A stretch of DNA of 64,000 nt from Leishmania infantum JPCM5 (GCF_000002875.2 NC_009409.2:678627-742626); one strand, 5' to 3'. Shown: positions 38,410 to 47,995, counted from the first letter of the stretch. Made by a program: numbers and translations. Notes: generated from the letters alone by a model not told the origin.

Positions 38410-39717
38410 CTATAGATTGAGGTTGCCATTCGTCTTCTGATGCGTTTGACTGCCCTCGACAAGGAAGTCGTACCAGTGCTTTTCGGTGTCTATGGTGAGT
38501 GGCCTGTACAGCGGTAGCAGCACCTCGCGCCCAATATGGCAGTTAGCGCAGCTGTACGTTAACTTCTTTAGCCCGTCCTCGCGCTTCGACGGCAGCTTGA
38601 TGATCTCCTTTTCCAAGCTGCACGTGTAGTACTGGCAGTCCATGCACTGCAGGCACTTCGTGTTCTGGTGCATGTCGCGCGAGCACAGCACGACACTGTG
38701 ACCATCAGCGCAGTGGGGGCACTTCCATACGCGGTAGTACGCACATCCGTTCATCAGCTCCAGGTATTGGCCACGCGTCATCAGCTTCTGCAGCGTGGCG
38801 TCGTCGCGGACGCGACTCATGAGGTGATGGCACTTGGGGCACACCGTGTCGAGCAGCTGACTCACGAGCCACGCCGTGCAGGCTGTGAAGAAGAGGACGC
38901 CAGCGACAAGGTATGGAACCTGCTTCACACCGTAGCGCACCGTCTTGCCAATGAAGCGGACCTTGTTGCGCGTCGGCAGCGTCAGCAGGCCTTTCTCCCA
39001 CCGCATGTGCATCTCCTGCGCCTGCCGCGCAATCGCGTACACGAGCTGCACGGTGGCCTGGCTCGGCTTGCCATCTCGCACAAGAGGCTGAAAAACCTCA
39101 CGCACGGCAGGTGCGAGGAAGTTGTTGTCAAAGTACTCCTCGATGGACAAGCCGCTGATGAGCTGCACCGTCGCCTCTCGCTGCGCGATAACGAGCAGCA
39201 GGCCGTTTCCATTGGGCTCTCCGATGGCCCAATCGAAAAAGATGGAGTTCGCGAAGGCCTTCGAGGTGGTGTAGCCCACCGTCGGCACGAGCACCACGTA
39301 CATGTCCGTCTTGCACAGCGACTGCATCTTGTCAATCGCCTGCTCAATCTCCATCCGGTCCTCGGAGCTGAGAATGCCGACCAGGTCCGTCACACGCTTC
39401 TTTGCGTAGCGCGGCACGAGCTCCCAGGGCCGCTGCGTCTTGCGGTAGTGGATCTCGTCCATCGTTTGCATCTTCTCGAAAGAGGCGACGATCTCGCGGT
39501 TGTTGCGCTGGCGGCCAGCCTTGAGGTCCGCTGCCAGATCGCGACTCTGACCGAGCTTCGACAGCGGCGAGAGAAGATCGAAGCCGGCGTGCCGCCTCGA
39601 GGTGAAGAGCGGCGAGGAAGGCGAGGAAGATGCGGCGACTGCCGTGGTGTTGCTCCCATCGCTGATGCCGGCACATGGCAGCCGCACTGCAGCCACAGTG
39701 CTGCACCGACGCCACAT
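38410..39717 (-). CDS. Mitochondrial TPM-domain protein with a transmembrane helix and cysteine-rich tail
   Basis: 435 residues. It starts MWRRCSTVAAVRLPCAG, Arg-rich and without acidic residues, a likely mitochondrial presequence. Residues of about 107-232 form a TPM domain (TLP18.3/Psb32/MOLO-1 family): VTDLVGILSSEDRMEIEQAI, FFDWAIGEPNGNGLLLVIAQ, SGLSIEEYFDNNFLAPAVRE. One hydrophobic helix follows at ~267-290 (VPYLVAGVLFFTACTAWLVS). The C-terminal part carries CxxC pairs (CPKC, CPHC, CLQC, CANC), arranged like a treble-clef or ribbon zinc module. TPM proteins are membrane-associated and linked to photosystem repair, receptor assembly or phosphatase activity; here a mitochondrial inner-membrane role is inferred. 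The first ATG (39717) follows an A11 run in the 5' UTR. Confidence 0.8.
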   Translation of the reverse strand: MWRRCSTVAAVRLPCAGISDGSNTTAVAASSSPSSPLFTSRRHAGFDLLSPLSKLGQSRDLAADLKAGRQRNNREIVASFEKMQTMDEIHYRKTQRPWELVPRYAKKRVTDLVGILSSEDRMEIEQAIDKMQSLCKTDMYVVLVPTVGYTTSKAFANSIFFDWAIGEPNGNGLLLVIAQREATVQLISGLSIEEYFDNNFLAPAVREVFQPLVRDGKPSQATVQLVYAIARQAQEMHMRWEKGLLTLPTRNKVRFIGKTVRYGVKQVPYLVAGVLFFTACTAWLVSQLLDTVCPKCHHLMSRVRDDATLQKLMTRGQYLELMNGCAYYRVWKCPHCADGHSVVLCSRDMHQNTKCLQCMDCQYYTCSLEKEIIKLPSKREDGLKKLTYSCANCHIGREVLLPLYRPLTIDTEKHWYDFLVEGSQTHQKTNGNLNL

Positions 39718-40473
39718 CGCCAACTCTTTTTTTTTTTACTGTTAAATATTTTTTGTTTGATCTGTGAAGACTACTTAAGGGAGCTCGTTTAAGAGCAGCG
39801 CCACGCGCAGGCGCAATCTACCACAGCGACACGAGCACACCCAGTGAGAGCCACAAGCCACGTATGCCGCTGCGTGTGGGTGAGATGAGCGAAAGGGGCG
39901 CGGGACGGAGACACGATGCCCCCTTCACACCACCCTGCAGTGAGTTCGCTGGTTTTTATGTGCATGCGTGCGTGTGTGTGTGTGTGCGTGTGTGCAGGCA
40001 GCACCGGTGATGAGAGAGACAGAGGAAGGGCCCGGCGGCGGCGCGCACAACAAGACATAGGGAGGGAGAAGGTAATTATGACGTACAAGGAAAGAAAGGC
40101 AGCTGCCTGGCTTCGCTGTAGGGGCGGGGCGGGGGTGGCAGGTGGCATTGGCCACCCCCGCCAGCGAGCGAGCGAGAGATAGCCTTCGGTGTCCTTCTAT
40201 TCGGTAGTGTGCTTGATTACCTTCCGCACAGAGCGGGAGAGGGATGTGGAACGGCCCGGACAAGAGAGAATGTCGCGCACCAGCTGGCACTCAGCAGGTC
40301 GGCATACAGCATACGTAAACATCTACCCGATCATCGTTTTTGGCCAAAGAGAGAGAGACCCGGTCGTGGCTCTGCCGCAGCAGTGGGTTGGTTGGCTGAG
40401 GAGGGCCCGAGGAGAGCGTAGGGAACGATGGTCAGCGTGGCAAGTGCGTCCCCTGTTGCCATCAGCCATGGGG
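39718..40473. other. Intergenic spacer with an AT-rich island next to the TPM gene
   Basis: The first 60 bp (39724-39780) are strongly AT-rich, with a T11 run at 39727-39737, unlike the rest of the window. (GT)n lies near 39970-39994. No gene seen. Confidence 0.75.
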
Positions 40474-41613
40474 CTAATGCTGCGCCGACTTCGACATGGC
40501 CTCCATCTTGTCCAGCTGAAGGGCCGCCAGCGCCATTTGCTGGTTAAGCTGCCCCACGTGCGCCTCGTACGCCTGCCGCACCGCCATCCAACGCCGCTGC
40601 AGGGTCTCGTAGCGCTGCACGTTGGCGCGCGCAAGAACCGCCACGTCGATCATCTCGACAGATGTACCCACCCTTAGCGCAGACGCGGCGTTGCACCCCA
40701 TTGCCGTCCACGCGCGTTGCCAGACCTGCTGCTCCTCCTCCGAGGCGACGGTGTGCGAGGGCTGGTAGGCAAGGAGACGACGCAGCCGCGCACCGAGGCT
40801 GTCCGCCGCGCCGCCGGAGCTGCCCTCGCGCATGCTCAAGAGGCTCTCCGCGTAGCGCTGCAGTGTGATCAGCTGCTGATAAACGCCTTCGATTGTCGCG
40901 ACATGACGACACTTGCACTCCACCACGTCCCCGAGACAGCACGCGATGCGGCTCAGCAGAGCGTCAACGGCGCCTTCGCCGTCGTGCGCCTCGCCTGCTG
41001 TGACCCTGGCCGTGCCCGCCACCGCAGCTGCCGCGGCGCGTGGAGGTGAGGCGGCAGATTCTGCTCGCTCCGAGGCGGGATGCGGCGATTCGTTGGGGCG
41101 CTGTGTGACCCAGCCGAATATGTCGTCCTCGTCTTCACCACCGCCTTGCACCACCCACACGTCGTCCGACAGCGGTGGCGGCGGCGGTGCACGGGTGGGT
41201 GCCTTGGCATGATTGCCCGACGCCTCGCTCCGCGCCTTCGCCCCTGCCGGCATTGCCGGGAGTGCAGCCGCCAAGTCGTCGACGTCGTCGGGGAACGCAG
41301 TGGGGGAGCAGAGGTCTATGTGTCGCTCTTTCCGTAGCCGCTGCAGCTTCCGCGCAATGCGGCGGCGGAGCTGCGCGGTGTCACTGTCGCTGCTGTCGAG
41401 GGTATCGGAGGCCACTGCGCGGTACTCGGAGAGGAGGGCCGCTGCCGACGGCGCTGCCGTGCCACCGAACAGCTTGTCCTGTTGCTCAGCAGCGAGCGTC
41501 GCTGCTACGCGCGCTGTCTGCGCATGCAGCCGCCGCAAACATTCCTGGAGTGGCGCCCCCATGTCCACGAGGACAAGAGATGGGGCAGCCGCAGCCGGCA
41601 TGCAGGCTTCCAT
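40474..41613 (-). CDS. Conserved-looking protein of unknown function with coiled-coil ends
   Basis: 379 residues, no family recognised. The N-terminal part (LQECLRRLHAQTARVAATLA) and the C-terminal third (RYETLQRRWMAVRQAYEAHV and beyond) are helical and probably coiled coil, separated by an Ala/Pro/Asp-rich linker with a short acidic motif DDVWVVQGGGEDEDDIFGWV. Cysteines in CCLGDVVECKC are notable but form no known finger. No signal peptide or membrane span. The frame runs upstream to 42006, but that part is built from a CA repeat (HTHTHT) and is taken as 5' UTR; the ATG at 41613 starts the protein-like composition, just after a CA-rich tract and AG. Confidence 0.72.
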   Translation of the reverse strand: MEACMPAAAAPSLVLVDMGAPLQECLRRLHAQTARVAATLAAEQQDKLFGGTAAPSAAALLSEYRAVASDTLDSSDSDTAQLRRRIARKLQRLRKERHIDLCSPTAFPDDVDDLAAALPAMPAGAKARSEASGNHAKAPTRAPPPPPLSDDVWVVQGGGEDEDDIFGWVTQRPNESPHPASERAESAASPPRAAAAAVAGTARVTAGEAHDGEGAVDALLSRIACCLGDVVECKCRHVATIEGVYQQLITLQRYAESLLSMREGSSGGAADSLGARLRRLLAYQPSHTVASEEEQQVWQRAWTAMGCNAASALRVGTSVEMIDVAVLARANVQRYETLQRRWMAVRQAYEAHVGQLNQQMALAALQLDKMEAMSKSAQH

Positions 41614-42024
41614 CCAGCCAACCCTCGTAGGCGATGAGCGTATCTGTGTGTGTGTGTGTGTGCGCGCATGCGTGACGCAAGCTTGATATCGACGAGGAGA
41701 GCCATAGTGGAGTTTGTGTGTGTGCGTGTGCGTGTGCAAAGGAGGATAGAGTGAAAGAGATGGAAAGGCATGCATCGCCATCAGGCTACAACGTCGTCGA
41801 CACTGCGCATAGGTGATGCGCGCCTGGCTTGCTTGCCACGCGTATCGCTTTCTTCCCGCGTCTCTGCAGCGACCACGACACATACAGGTAGCGGCGATGG
41901 CGATAGCATGGCGCGGCGTAGCTGGCAGGCGATGGAGGCCACACCCCCAGCCTCTCCTGTGCATTGGTAAGTGAGCTCTCGTTGTCGTCCGCTGTGGGGG
42001 AAGCACATCGACGCTTGCGGTCGT
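41614..42024. other. Intergenic spacer with a possible degenerate element
   Basis: Short spacer with (GT)n at 41645-41663 and 41716-41738. The segment 41930-41985 contains tgcattggtaag, also present at 49451-49462; see findings. Confidence 0.6.
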
Positions 42025-42807
42025 TTATGTGGTCGTGGCTGGACGCGTCAGGTGTGCCGCCGTCGCTAACGCAGCCAAGACAGAGGGGGCTACCTCTTCT
42101 CCAAGCAGGGCCAAACTCACAGGGCTCGCAACGTGGTAGCAGAGCAGCACGACGTTGCACCACCCGCACAACTCGGCGCGCATGGACTCCAGGCCGCGTA
42201 GGCTGTTGGAGAGAGTGTACACCTCCGGTGGCGGCGCTGCTGCGTGGGATGATGAGCTTGGCGCTAGTGTGCCGCTGTCTTCATCAGCCCGCCGCAGGAA
42301 AGAAGACGGTGCATCCGGAGTTCCGTACACACGACTCTGTGCGTCGCCGATGATGCCATCAAGCGCTGCAGCCAACCCTGTTCCATGCGGCGGAGTGTTG
42401 TCATGGCTGTTGAGCAGCGACGACGACGACACCTGCAGCGCGGTAGCGAGCTCGCGCACCACTCCATCATCACCCAGTAAGAAGAGTTGAGGGCTGCTGG
42501 TGCTCCGAAGGCGGCCTCCGTCCAACCGGCACGACACGGCAGAGCCACGCTGCGATGCACGCACTGACGTCGCTGACCCATCGTTGTCGCCCTGGTCGCA
42601 TGCGATTTCTGGTCTACTATTAGAGCCACTTTGAATGGCGAGGCGCTCAAGACGCATGTAGAGCTCGATGACCGCCGCCGTCGTAGAGGCGGAGGGGCCG
42701 TCATGCTGAGAAGTTGAGAGTGGACGGAATAATGTGTTGATTGTGTCGAAGGAGCAGGGCATTGGAGAATGGCGTGTGTGTGTGTGTGATGCACGGAAGG
42801 ATCCCAT
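42025..42807 (-). CDS. Protein of unknown function
   Basis: 260 residues from the ATG at 42807, or 245 from the internal ATG at 42762 (MPCSFDTINTLFRPLS). The 15 extra residues include HTHTR from a short CA repeat, so the shorter start is quite possible. No acceptor AG lies between the two, which keeps the longer one open. The composition is Ser/Ala/Leu-rich. A helix (AVIELYMRLERLAIQ) near residue 50 and a hydrophobic C-terminal stretch (WCNVVLLCYHVASPVSLALL) are the most structured parts; the latter is not long or hydrophobic enough to call a membrane anchor with confidence. No family recognised. Confidence 0.6.
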   Translation of the reverse strand: MGSFRASHTHTRHSPMPCSFDTINTLFRPLSTSQHDGPSASTTAAVIELYMRLERLAIQSGSNSRPEIACDQGDNDGSATSVRASQRGSAVSCRLDGGRLRSTSSPQLFLLGDDGVVRELATALQVSSSSLLNSHDNTPPHGTGLAAALDGIIGDAQSRVYGTPDAPSSFLRRADEDSGTLAPSSSSHAAAPPPEVYTLSNSLRGLESMRAELCGWCNVVLLCYHVASPVSLALLGEEVAPSVLAALATAAHLTRPATTT

Positions 42808-43766
42808 ATGTGAACATAACCCCGCACCCAGCTAGAATGCCCATGCATGCGTTTCCGAAGTTCCCTTGCAGCCGCCTCCCGAGACGAGCGGGCGACAAGG
42901 AGAGTGAGCGACGGAGTATTATAGCGGCGTGATGGCGAAGAGGCAGCACAGGCTGCACACTCTCACGCATGAGCGGGCATCGAGGGGATGCCGATGTGCG
43001 AAGCGTAAAGACGGCGACACACACACACACATACCCACGCCCAATGCCCACCTGTCTACATTGCGGTCATTGAAAAAGGTGCATACCGTCCATGCAGGTG
43101 GTCTCTTACCTGCGTGACCCCCTCCCTTCACCTCGTTCTCCTGCCAGACAAGCTCAGCCGAGGGGGAGGGGGATGCTGTTCTGGCCGCTGTCGCTGAGGC
43201 CAAGAAGGCGAGCGAGGGCAGAGGCGGAGACACACGCAGACAGAACGAGTGATGATACAGCACAACAGCACAGAAAGAAGAAGAGGACGGCAGAACAGCC
43301 TCGTGTGACGTGATCTCGCTGGTGCGCTACTCTTTCGGTGGCACCATCCTCCCCTCCCCCCCCCCCACACACAATCCCGCCTCCTCGCCGTGACCGTCGT
43401 CGACTTCCACGCAGAGCCGCAGCAGACAACGAGAGCAAAGACGAAAAGGGTGAGATGGAGCGAGGTGGTCCCCTGCGGAAGGCAGAGAGGCAGAGGCAGC
43501 GGAGTGCGTGTTTCCTCGTGTGCGTTTCCCCTTTCCTCTTCCCTGCCCAACAAGGACGCACAACCCGAGAAAAAAAAAGCAAGACCGCCATGAGAGAGAG
43601 AGAGACAGATCCAGCAACAGAATGCTTCGTACGACGCAAGCATGGCTCACCGTCTTACGCGCCGTGCGTACGTGTGGCGAGGGTATGAATAGCAGAAGAG
43701 GAGGAGTGCACGCAGACGCATCAACACGTCCGCCAACGTGGCTCTTCCGGATTCCTGTTTCGCATT
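42808..43766. other. Intergenic spacer
   Basis: Contains a CA tract near 43018-43031, a C-run near 43357-43366 and an A-run near 43571-43578. No gene seen. Confidence 0.75.
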
Positions 43767-44186
43767 TTAGAAGTTGTACCCGTCAGCAGCGTCGTCGCCA
43801 TCGCCACCATCAGCGACGGTGAGTGACACGCCCGCCGCGATGAAGCACACCCCGCTGAGGAGCGTGAAGAAGAGTGCCAAGCCGCAAATCACGGAGGTGT
43901 GATAGAGCACCACCGCCAGACCTGGACCCGATATAAGCAGCACACCGCCCATGAAGAGGCCGACTGTGCTGAAGGCATCCAGCGGCTCGTCATCAAAGTC
44001 GATGAAGTCGTCGCTGTCGGCGCCGCGACCACACAAGAAGAAGGGGACGGGGGCGAAGCAGTAGAGCGCAAGGCTCATCAAAGGCCACGCATTTCGTTTC
44101 CTTACAACGGTGCAGCCCAAAATCAGGAATAGGAAGCCCATCACCAGGAAGAAGGCCGAGATGATCAGCTGGCGAAGGCCGGACAT
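43767..44186 (-). CDS. VPS55: VPS55/LEPROT-family endosomal membrane protein
   Basis: 139 residues with four hydrophobic spans (~4-25, 31-50, 76-96, 100-125), the size and topology of Vps55p and human LEPROT/OB-RGRP. The start MSGLRQLIISAFFLVMGFLF and the first loop (LGCTVVRKRNAWPLMSLALY, then APVPFFLCGR) follow the family pattern, including the ISPIP-like motif read here as FAPVPFF. The loop between spans 2 and 3 is acidic (DDFIDFDDEP). VPS55 acts with VPS68 in endosome-to-vacuole/lysosome transport. The frame extends to 44300 through a TG repeat (CVCVCV), clearly UTR; the ATG at 44186 matches the family start. Confidence 0.85.
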   Translation of the reverse strand: MSGLRQLIISAFFLVMGFLFLILGCTVVRKRNAWPLMSLALYCFAPVPFFLCGRGADSDDFIDFDDEPLDAFSTVGLFMGGVLLISGPGLAVVLYHTSVICGLALFFTLLSGVCFIAAGVSLTVADGGDGDDAADGYNF

Positions 44187-44272
44187 GGCAATCAGCTGAG
44201 AGAGCGATGGAGGGAGGAGGGTGCTGTGCCGCAAAGGTTGATACTGATCTCCGGCCCTAATAGCGAAGACCG

Positions 44273-44301
<29 letters not shown>
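44273..44301. repeat. (CA)14 microsatellite
   Basis: Pure CA on the plus strand, within or close to the VPS55 5' UTR. Confidence 0.95.
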
Positions 44302-44303
<2 letters not shown>

Positions 44304-44504
44304 GACTGGCGTTGGTGAGCTTCGAGTGGCGCGGCAACGAGTCGTTGTGCTGGTAGCCGCTGCCTCACCCCGGGTGCAAGTGGATCGGCGTGACCAAAAC
44401 GATCAAGCTAAAATAATCGAAGGCGAAAGGGAGAAGAGAGTTGGCAAAAGAGGAACGAATGCGAAGACGTGCAGGCGCTGGCGTTCCAGCAGACATACAC
44501 ACAC

Positions 44505-44521
44505 ATATATATATATATATG
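44505..44521. repeat. (AT)8 microsatellite
   Basis: Pure AT dinucleotides following a CA tract. Confidence 0.9.
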
Positions 44522-45130
44522 AGTCTGTGCGTGCGTGTGAGTATGCGTATCTGTATGTATGTGTAATGTGTACATGCGTATGTGTTGGGCAGGATCCGGT
44601 GTTCGAGCAGCAGCACAAGCCGAGCAGGGAAAGAGTTGGAGAGGAAGACGGTGGGGCGAGGGCATTACCGAATCGACTTGTGTGCCTACAACCAAGGAAA
44701 GGCAGCAGCAAGAGGGGAAGACAAATGCGTGCGTTGTTGTTGGGGGTGGGGAGTGGGCGTGGGGGGGGGGCCGGTGGCGGGGCCGGGCTAGATGGTGGGT
44801 TCGAGCACGGTGCTGCATCACTCTACCTCTGCCTTGCAAGACGCGACGGTGGATCTCTTCCAGCGCTTTCTTCCCATCGAGATCGACGTACTCGCGCTCT
44901 CACGTCGTTCCACGAAAATGCGCGTGTGTGCTGTTATCATTGTTGTTTTAGAGAGGAGAGATACACACCACATACAGTCTCTGCCTGCCTGCCTCTCAGC
45001 TCTTTCCCTTCCGCTGCATGTGCAGCTCACGGCCCGCGGCGCTGAGCGAGGTGCCCCGTAGCCGGGGGGCGTGCATCCTTGCATAGCAGCGTAAGAGCGA
45101 GTGAGTAACACTCCTTCTCGGCCACCCGCT

Positions 45131-45712
45131 TCACTTTGATGGCGACTGTACCTCCCACGCCAGTTCGAGCAGGTTCGACGCTGCGCCGTCAAGAAAAAGC
45201 TTCTTGGCGTGGCTGCTGTTCAGCTTCTTCGCCGTTTGCACGACGCTGAGCCCCATCAGCAGCGGTCTTGTCTCGCCGTAGCGACGGATGCGGTGCGCTA
45301 TAGCGCTCGCGAGAAGGTTCGTCAGCGGGTGGTCACGGAGGCCGAGCAGAACCGCGAAGTCGAGTGACGGCGTCTCATCATCATACATGAAAGCGCCGGG
45401 CCCGATAGCCGGCGCGTCGTAGCGGAGAAGAACACCGGGCGCACACGTCTGCTCCTCCGTCACGAAGAGAAGCACGTAATCGACGAAGCAGCGGACCGAC
45501 AGGTGCAGCACCACACGGATGCTCTCATCATTGCCGTCGTCCGCGACCTCCGCTGCCGCCGCCGCTCCTGTGGACGATACCGAGCTGGGGCCAGGGAAGC
45601 AGAAGGTGATGGTACGCTGGCGAAGGGCTGGCTGAAGTTCCACAGCGGGGTGCTCTGGTGTAGCGGTGGAGCACGTGGTCGCCTGCGGCGCATCACAGAC
45701 ACTCGAGCTCAT
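45131..45712 (-). CDS. Small protein, possibly proteasome assembly chaperone (PAC3/PAC4-like)
   Basis: 193 residues from MSSSVCDAPQ. The order of elements recalls PSMG4/PSMG3: a strand pair (IRVVLHLSVRCFVDYVLLFV), a second hydrophobic strand (FAVLLGLRDHPLTNLLASAI) with a following helix, then PLLMGLSVVQTAKKLNS and a C-terminal helix (LFLDGAASNLLELAWEVQ). PAC proteins form a small alpha/beta fold that guides 20S proteasome ring assembly. This is fold-pattern reading only, so confidence in function is low. In-frame ATGs also occur at 45790 and 45793, but the first AG after the strong pyrimidine tract lies at 45767-45768, downstream of both. That makes 45712 the first ATG in the mature mRNA. Confidence 0.7.
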   Translation of the reverse strand: MSSSVCDAPQATTCSTATPEHPAVELQPALRQRTITFCFPGPSSVSSTGAAAAAEVADDGNDESIRVVLHLSVRCFVDYVLLFVTEEQTCAPGVLLRYDAPAIGPGAFMYDDETPSLDFAVLLGLRDHPLTNLLASAIAHRIRRYGETRPLLMGLSVVQTAKKLNSSHAKKLFLDGAASNLLELAWEVQSPSK

Positions 45713-45766
45713 CCTCGCGGTTGTGTGCTTCTGCGGAGCTCCCTGCGCGTACAACTGAGGTGTGCA

Positions 45767-45860
45767 CTTTTCCACGAACAACGATCCCATCATGCACACA
45801 CGCGTACACAGAGGGATAGAAATAGAGATGAGGGAGGGGGAAGGAGGAGGAGGGGAGAGC
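45767..45860 (-). promoter_or_regulatory. Candidate trans-splice acceptor that decides the start of the gene at 45131-45712
   Basis: Minus-strand pyrimidine tract at about 45805-45860 with no AG until 45768-45767. This would place the tandem ATGs at 45793/45790 outside the mRNA. Confidence 0.5.
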
Positions 45861-46340
45861 TTAGGAACAGCTGCGTGTGCCAAGCAGAGACTAACAGGGG
45901 TGGGTGGGTGACCGGCGTGTGCGCCTTTCCGTTCCTTCCACGCCGTCTATGGGGCGAAGCAGACTCTTCGGTTGGTGCGCCACGTGCACGTGTGCACATG
46001 CCGCCTTCCACACCGCACGCGATACGCAACCATTCTTTCTCTACTTACCTCATCCACTCGCACCTGTAGCACCGCGGTGACCAGGAGCGTAAAAGTGTCA
46101 GAGAACCGGCACACCAGCACATGCACGCATGCTCGTGCGCTTCGCCGCCGCGGAGCTCCTTGCTTCACTTCCTCTTTCTTCGTACAGAATTATTTCGCGT
46201 CCGTGCAGGGAGAAGAAGGTTCAACGTGTGAAGATCCGGAGGGGAAGACGGTGGCGGAAGCACGAGCGAGAGACAAGAGGAGGAGTCTCGACAGGGAGAA
46301 AGGGAGGGAGGGAGGGGGCGAAGATACGGATTCAAGTCGA

Positions 46341-46365
46341 ACACACACACACACACACACACACA
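46341..46365. repeat. (AC)12 microsatellite
   Basis: Pure CA/AC on the plus strand. Confidence 0.95.
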
Positions 46366-46472
46366 AGCACGCGTATGCAGGCAGGCGGGCGGAGAGAAAA
46401 GGGGCATCGCCTGACAATGGAGCGGCACTACGGCAATGGGCACCGCGCCCACATCGCAGATGCACCGCCTCC

Positions 46473-47486
46473 TCACGGCCGCGAGAGGGAAATAAGTGAA
46501 TCACAGAGGGCGGCTTCGATCGACTTCGCCTCCCCCCGCCGCACCAGCACCGGCGCGCTGTCGTCGCCGCTCTTCGTGTAGACCAGCACCCACTCTTTGT
46601 AGCTCTGCAGCAAGTTCGCCACGACGGCGTCGCAGCGGTACGCGTGCAGGTTGCCGATCGCCTTGCGCTTCATAGCCTCCTCACATGTTTCGAGCTTGAA
46701 TGTGAAGACGAGCGGCTGCGTCGCGTCTGGCGCTGCGCGGTGCAGCCATTCTTCCCGCAGCAGCAGTAGAACCTTTGGCACGTTGGACAGATGCAGCGTC
46801 AGACCATCCCCTCCACTGATCTTCTCCCTTGACATCTTGGGAAGCGGCACGTAGTAGTCTGACACGGCGGCCGCCGCGAAGAACAAGCACGGGCGCTGCT
46901 GCAGCACCTGTGGCGCAGCGGTGCCACACAGCGTGCGTGAGACGACTTCAAGGAGAAAGATGTACTCGACGACAGTGTCGTAGGCGACGTAGTGAACAAG
47001 GCCCTTCGTGCGGTGGTAGAGTTCGGCGACGCGATGCAACTCAGCCTTGGACGCTGCTGCCGGCGTGGACTCGGCGCCCGCTGTCGATGCCGAGTCCGTG
47101 CCGGCAGCGCTGGGTACGGGCGGGGATGCCACGGCCGCAAAGAGCTGCTCAGTGCTAAACGTATCGAGTACGCGTCGAAAGGGCATAATGGCGGTGCGGT
47201 GGTGCAGCAACACGCAGGCCCACCCACGCTCTGCCAACGCCTCGACGAGGTGCGCGCCGCGGCCGCCACTGCTGAAGTTCGTGATGAAGCGGACGGCGTT
47301 CACCTCGAGAGGTACGGTCGTGCCGCCGCTCGTGATGAAGGCGATGCCCGGGCAGTCAGGGTAAGACCGAGCCACGCCTTCAAGGAATGCGAGTAGAGTG
47401 TCCTTGTAGGCCGACAGCCGTGCCTGGGTCTCGGATGGCATGTTTTCGGCGTAGAAGGCATCCACATTTTTCTGCATGTTGACCAT
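46473..47486 (-). CDS. PPCS: Phosphopantothenoylcysteine synthetase (eukaryotic PPCS/CoaB type)
   Basis: 337 residues (human PPCS is 311). It ligates cysteine to 4'-phosphopantothenate, the second step from pantothenate to coenzyme A. Family blocks: GIAFITSGGTTVPLEVNAVR followed by FITNFSSGGRGAHLVEAL (nucleotide-binding N-terminus), FFAAAAVSDYYVP, LTLHLSNVPKVL, and FTFKLETCEEAMKRKA with CDAVVANLL near the end. It is a stand-alone synthetase with no CoaC decarboxylase fused, as in other eukaryotes. The frame is open to 47693 (GTG) with an ATG at 47645, but an acceptor (pyrimidine tract, then AG at 47533-47534) lies downstream of that ATG, and the family start matches MVNMQKNVDAF at 47486. An Ala/Ser insert lies near the middle. 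Confidence 0.9.
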   Translation of the reverse strand: MVNMQKNVDAFYAENMPSETQARLSAYKDTLLAFLEGVARSYPDCPGIAFITSGGTTVPLEVNAVRFITNFSSGGRGAHLVEALAERGWACVLLHHRTAIMPFRRVLDTFSTEQLFAAVASPPVPSAAGTDSASTAGAESTPAAASKAELHRVAELYHRTKGLVHYVAYDTVVEYIFLLEVVSRTLCGTAAPQVLQQRPCLFFAAAAVSDYYVPLPKMSREKISGGDGLTLHLSNVPKVLLLLREEWLHRAAPDATQPLVFTFKLETCEEAMKRKAIGNLHAYRCDAVVANLLQSYKEWVLVYTKSGDDSAPVLVRRGEAKSIEAALCDSLISLSRP

Positions 47487-47995
47487 CTCGTTGCGGCGGA
47501 CAGGGGCGGAGGCGATGATGCTCTTCGCGGCACTTGTGCGAGGCAGAGGAAGTGGAAGAGAGCCGTGCGCAGCGATAAGAGACGAGCGTGGTGACGATGG
47601 TGTCTTGCAATTGTGTGTGTGCGTGCGCGTGCGAGGTGAGAACATTGCGGAGACGTGTGCGTCGACGGGTGGACTCAAGAGAGAGAAAATCACTACGTAT
47701 CGCAGACTGGCTGAGACCTCCGCCGCATTCCCGCAATATTCACATGACGTGCGCGGAGGACAAGATGCGGGGGACTCGAGGAGAGGGGTAGGTGGGGGAC
47801 GGGTGACATGAATCTTACCTTTGACTCTCTCGTGCTCCTGGCTGAGCTTGCTCTACTTCTGTTTTACCGCAGTGGCTAGGAGCACGCGCAGGTAAGCGAG
47901 GCTGGGGGGAGGGGGTGGGAGGTGGGGTAGGGCAAGGGGGCCGCAGTTGCTACGCTCAACGCAACTCACCACCATACTCTCTTCCCTGCTCGGCT
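47487..47995. other. Intergenic spacer
   Basis: Short spacer with the PPCS acceptor, a TG tract near 47611-47621 and a G-rich block at 47903-47941. No gene seen. Confidence 0.75.
47533..47575 (-). promoter_or_regulatory. Candidate trans-splice acceptor of the PPCS gene
   Basis: Minus-strand tract of C/T (about 47541-47575) followed by AG at 47534-47533, 47 nt before the chosen ATG. It argues against the longer reading from 47645. Confidence 0.5.

Larger units (their letters stand above)
44187..45130. other. Intergenic spacer
   Basis: (CA)n at 44273-44301 about 90 nt upstream of the VPS55 start, CA then (TA)n at 44493-44521, and long G-runs at 44757-44770. No gene seen. Confidence 0.75.
45713..46472. 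other. Intergenic spacer
   Basis: (CA)n at 46341-46365 and GGGA repeats near 46305-46318. No gene seen. Confidence 0.75.

Noticed and set aside
41614..42006. 131-residue N-terminal extension of the gene at 40474-41613
   Set aside because: Contains HTHTHTH from CA repeats and Arg/Cys-rich spacer-like sequence; treated as 5' UTR.
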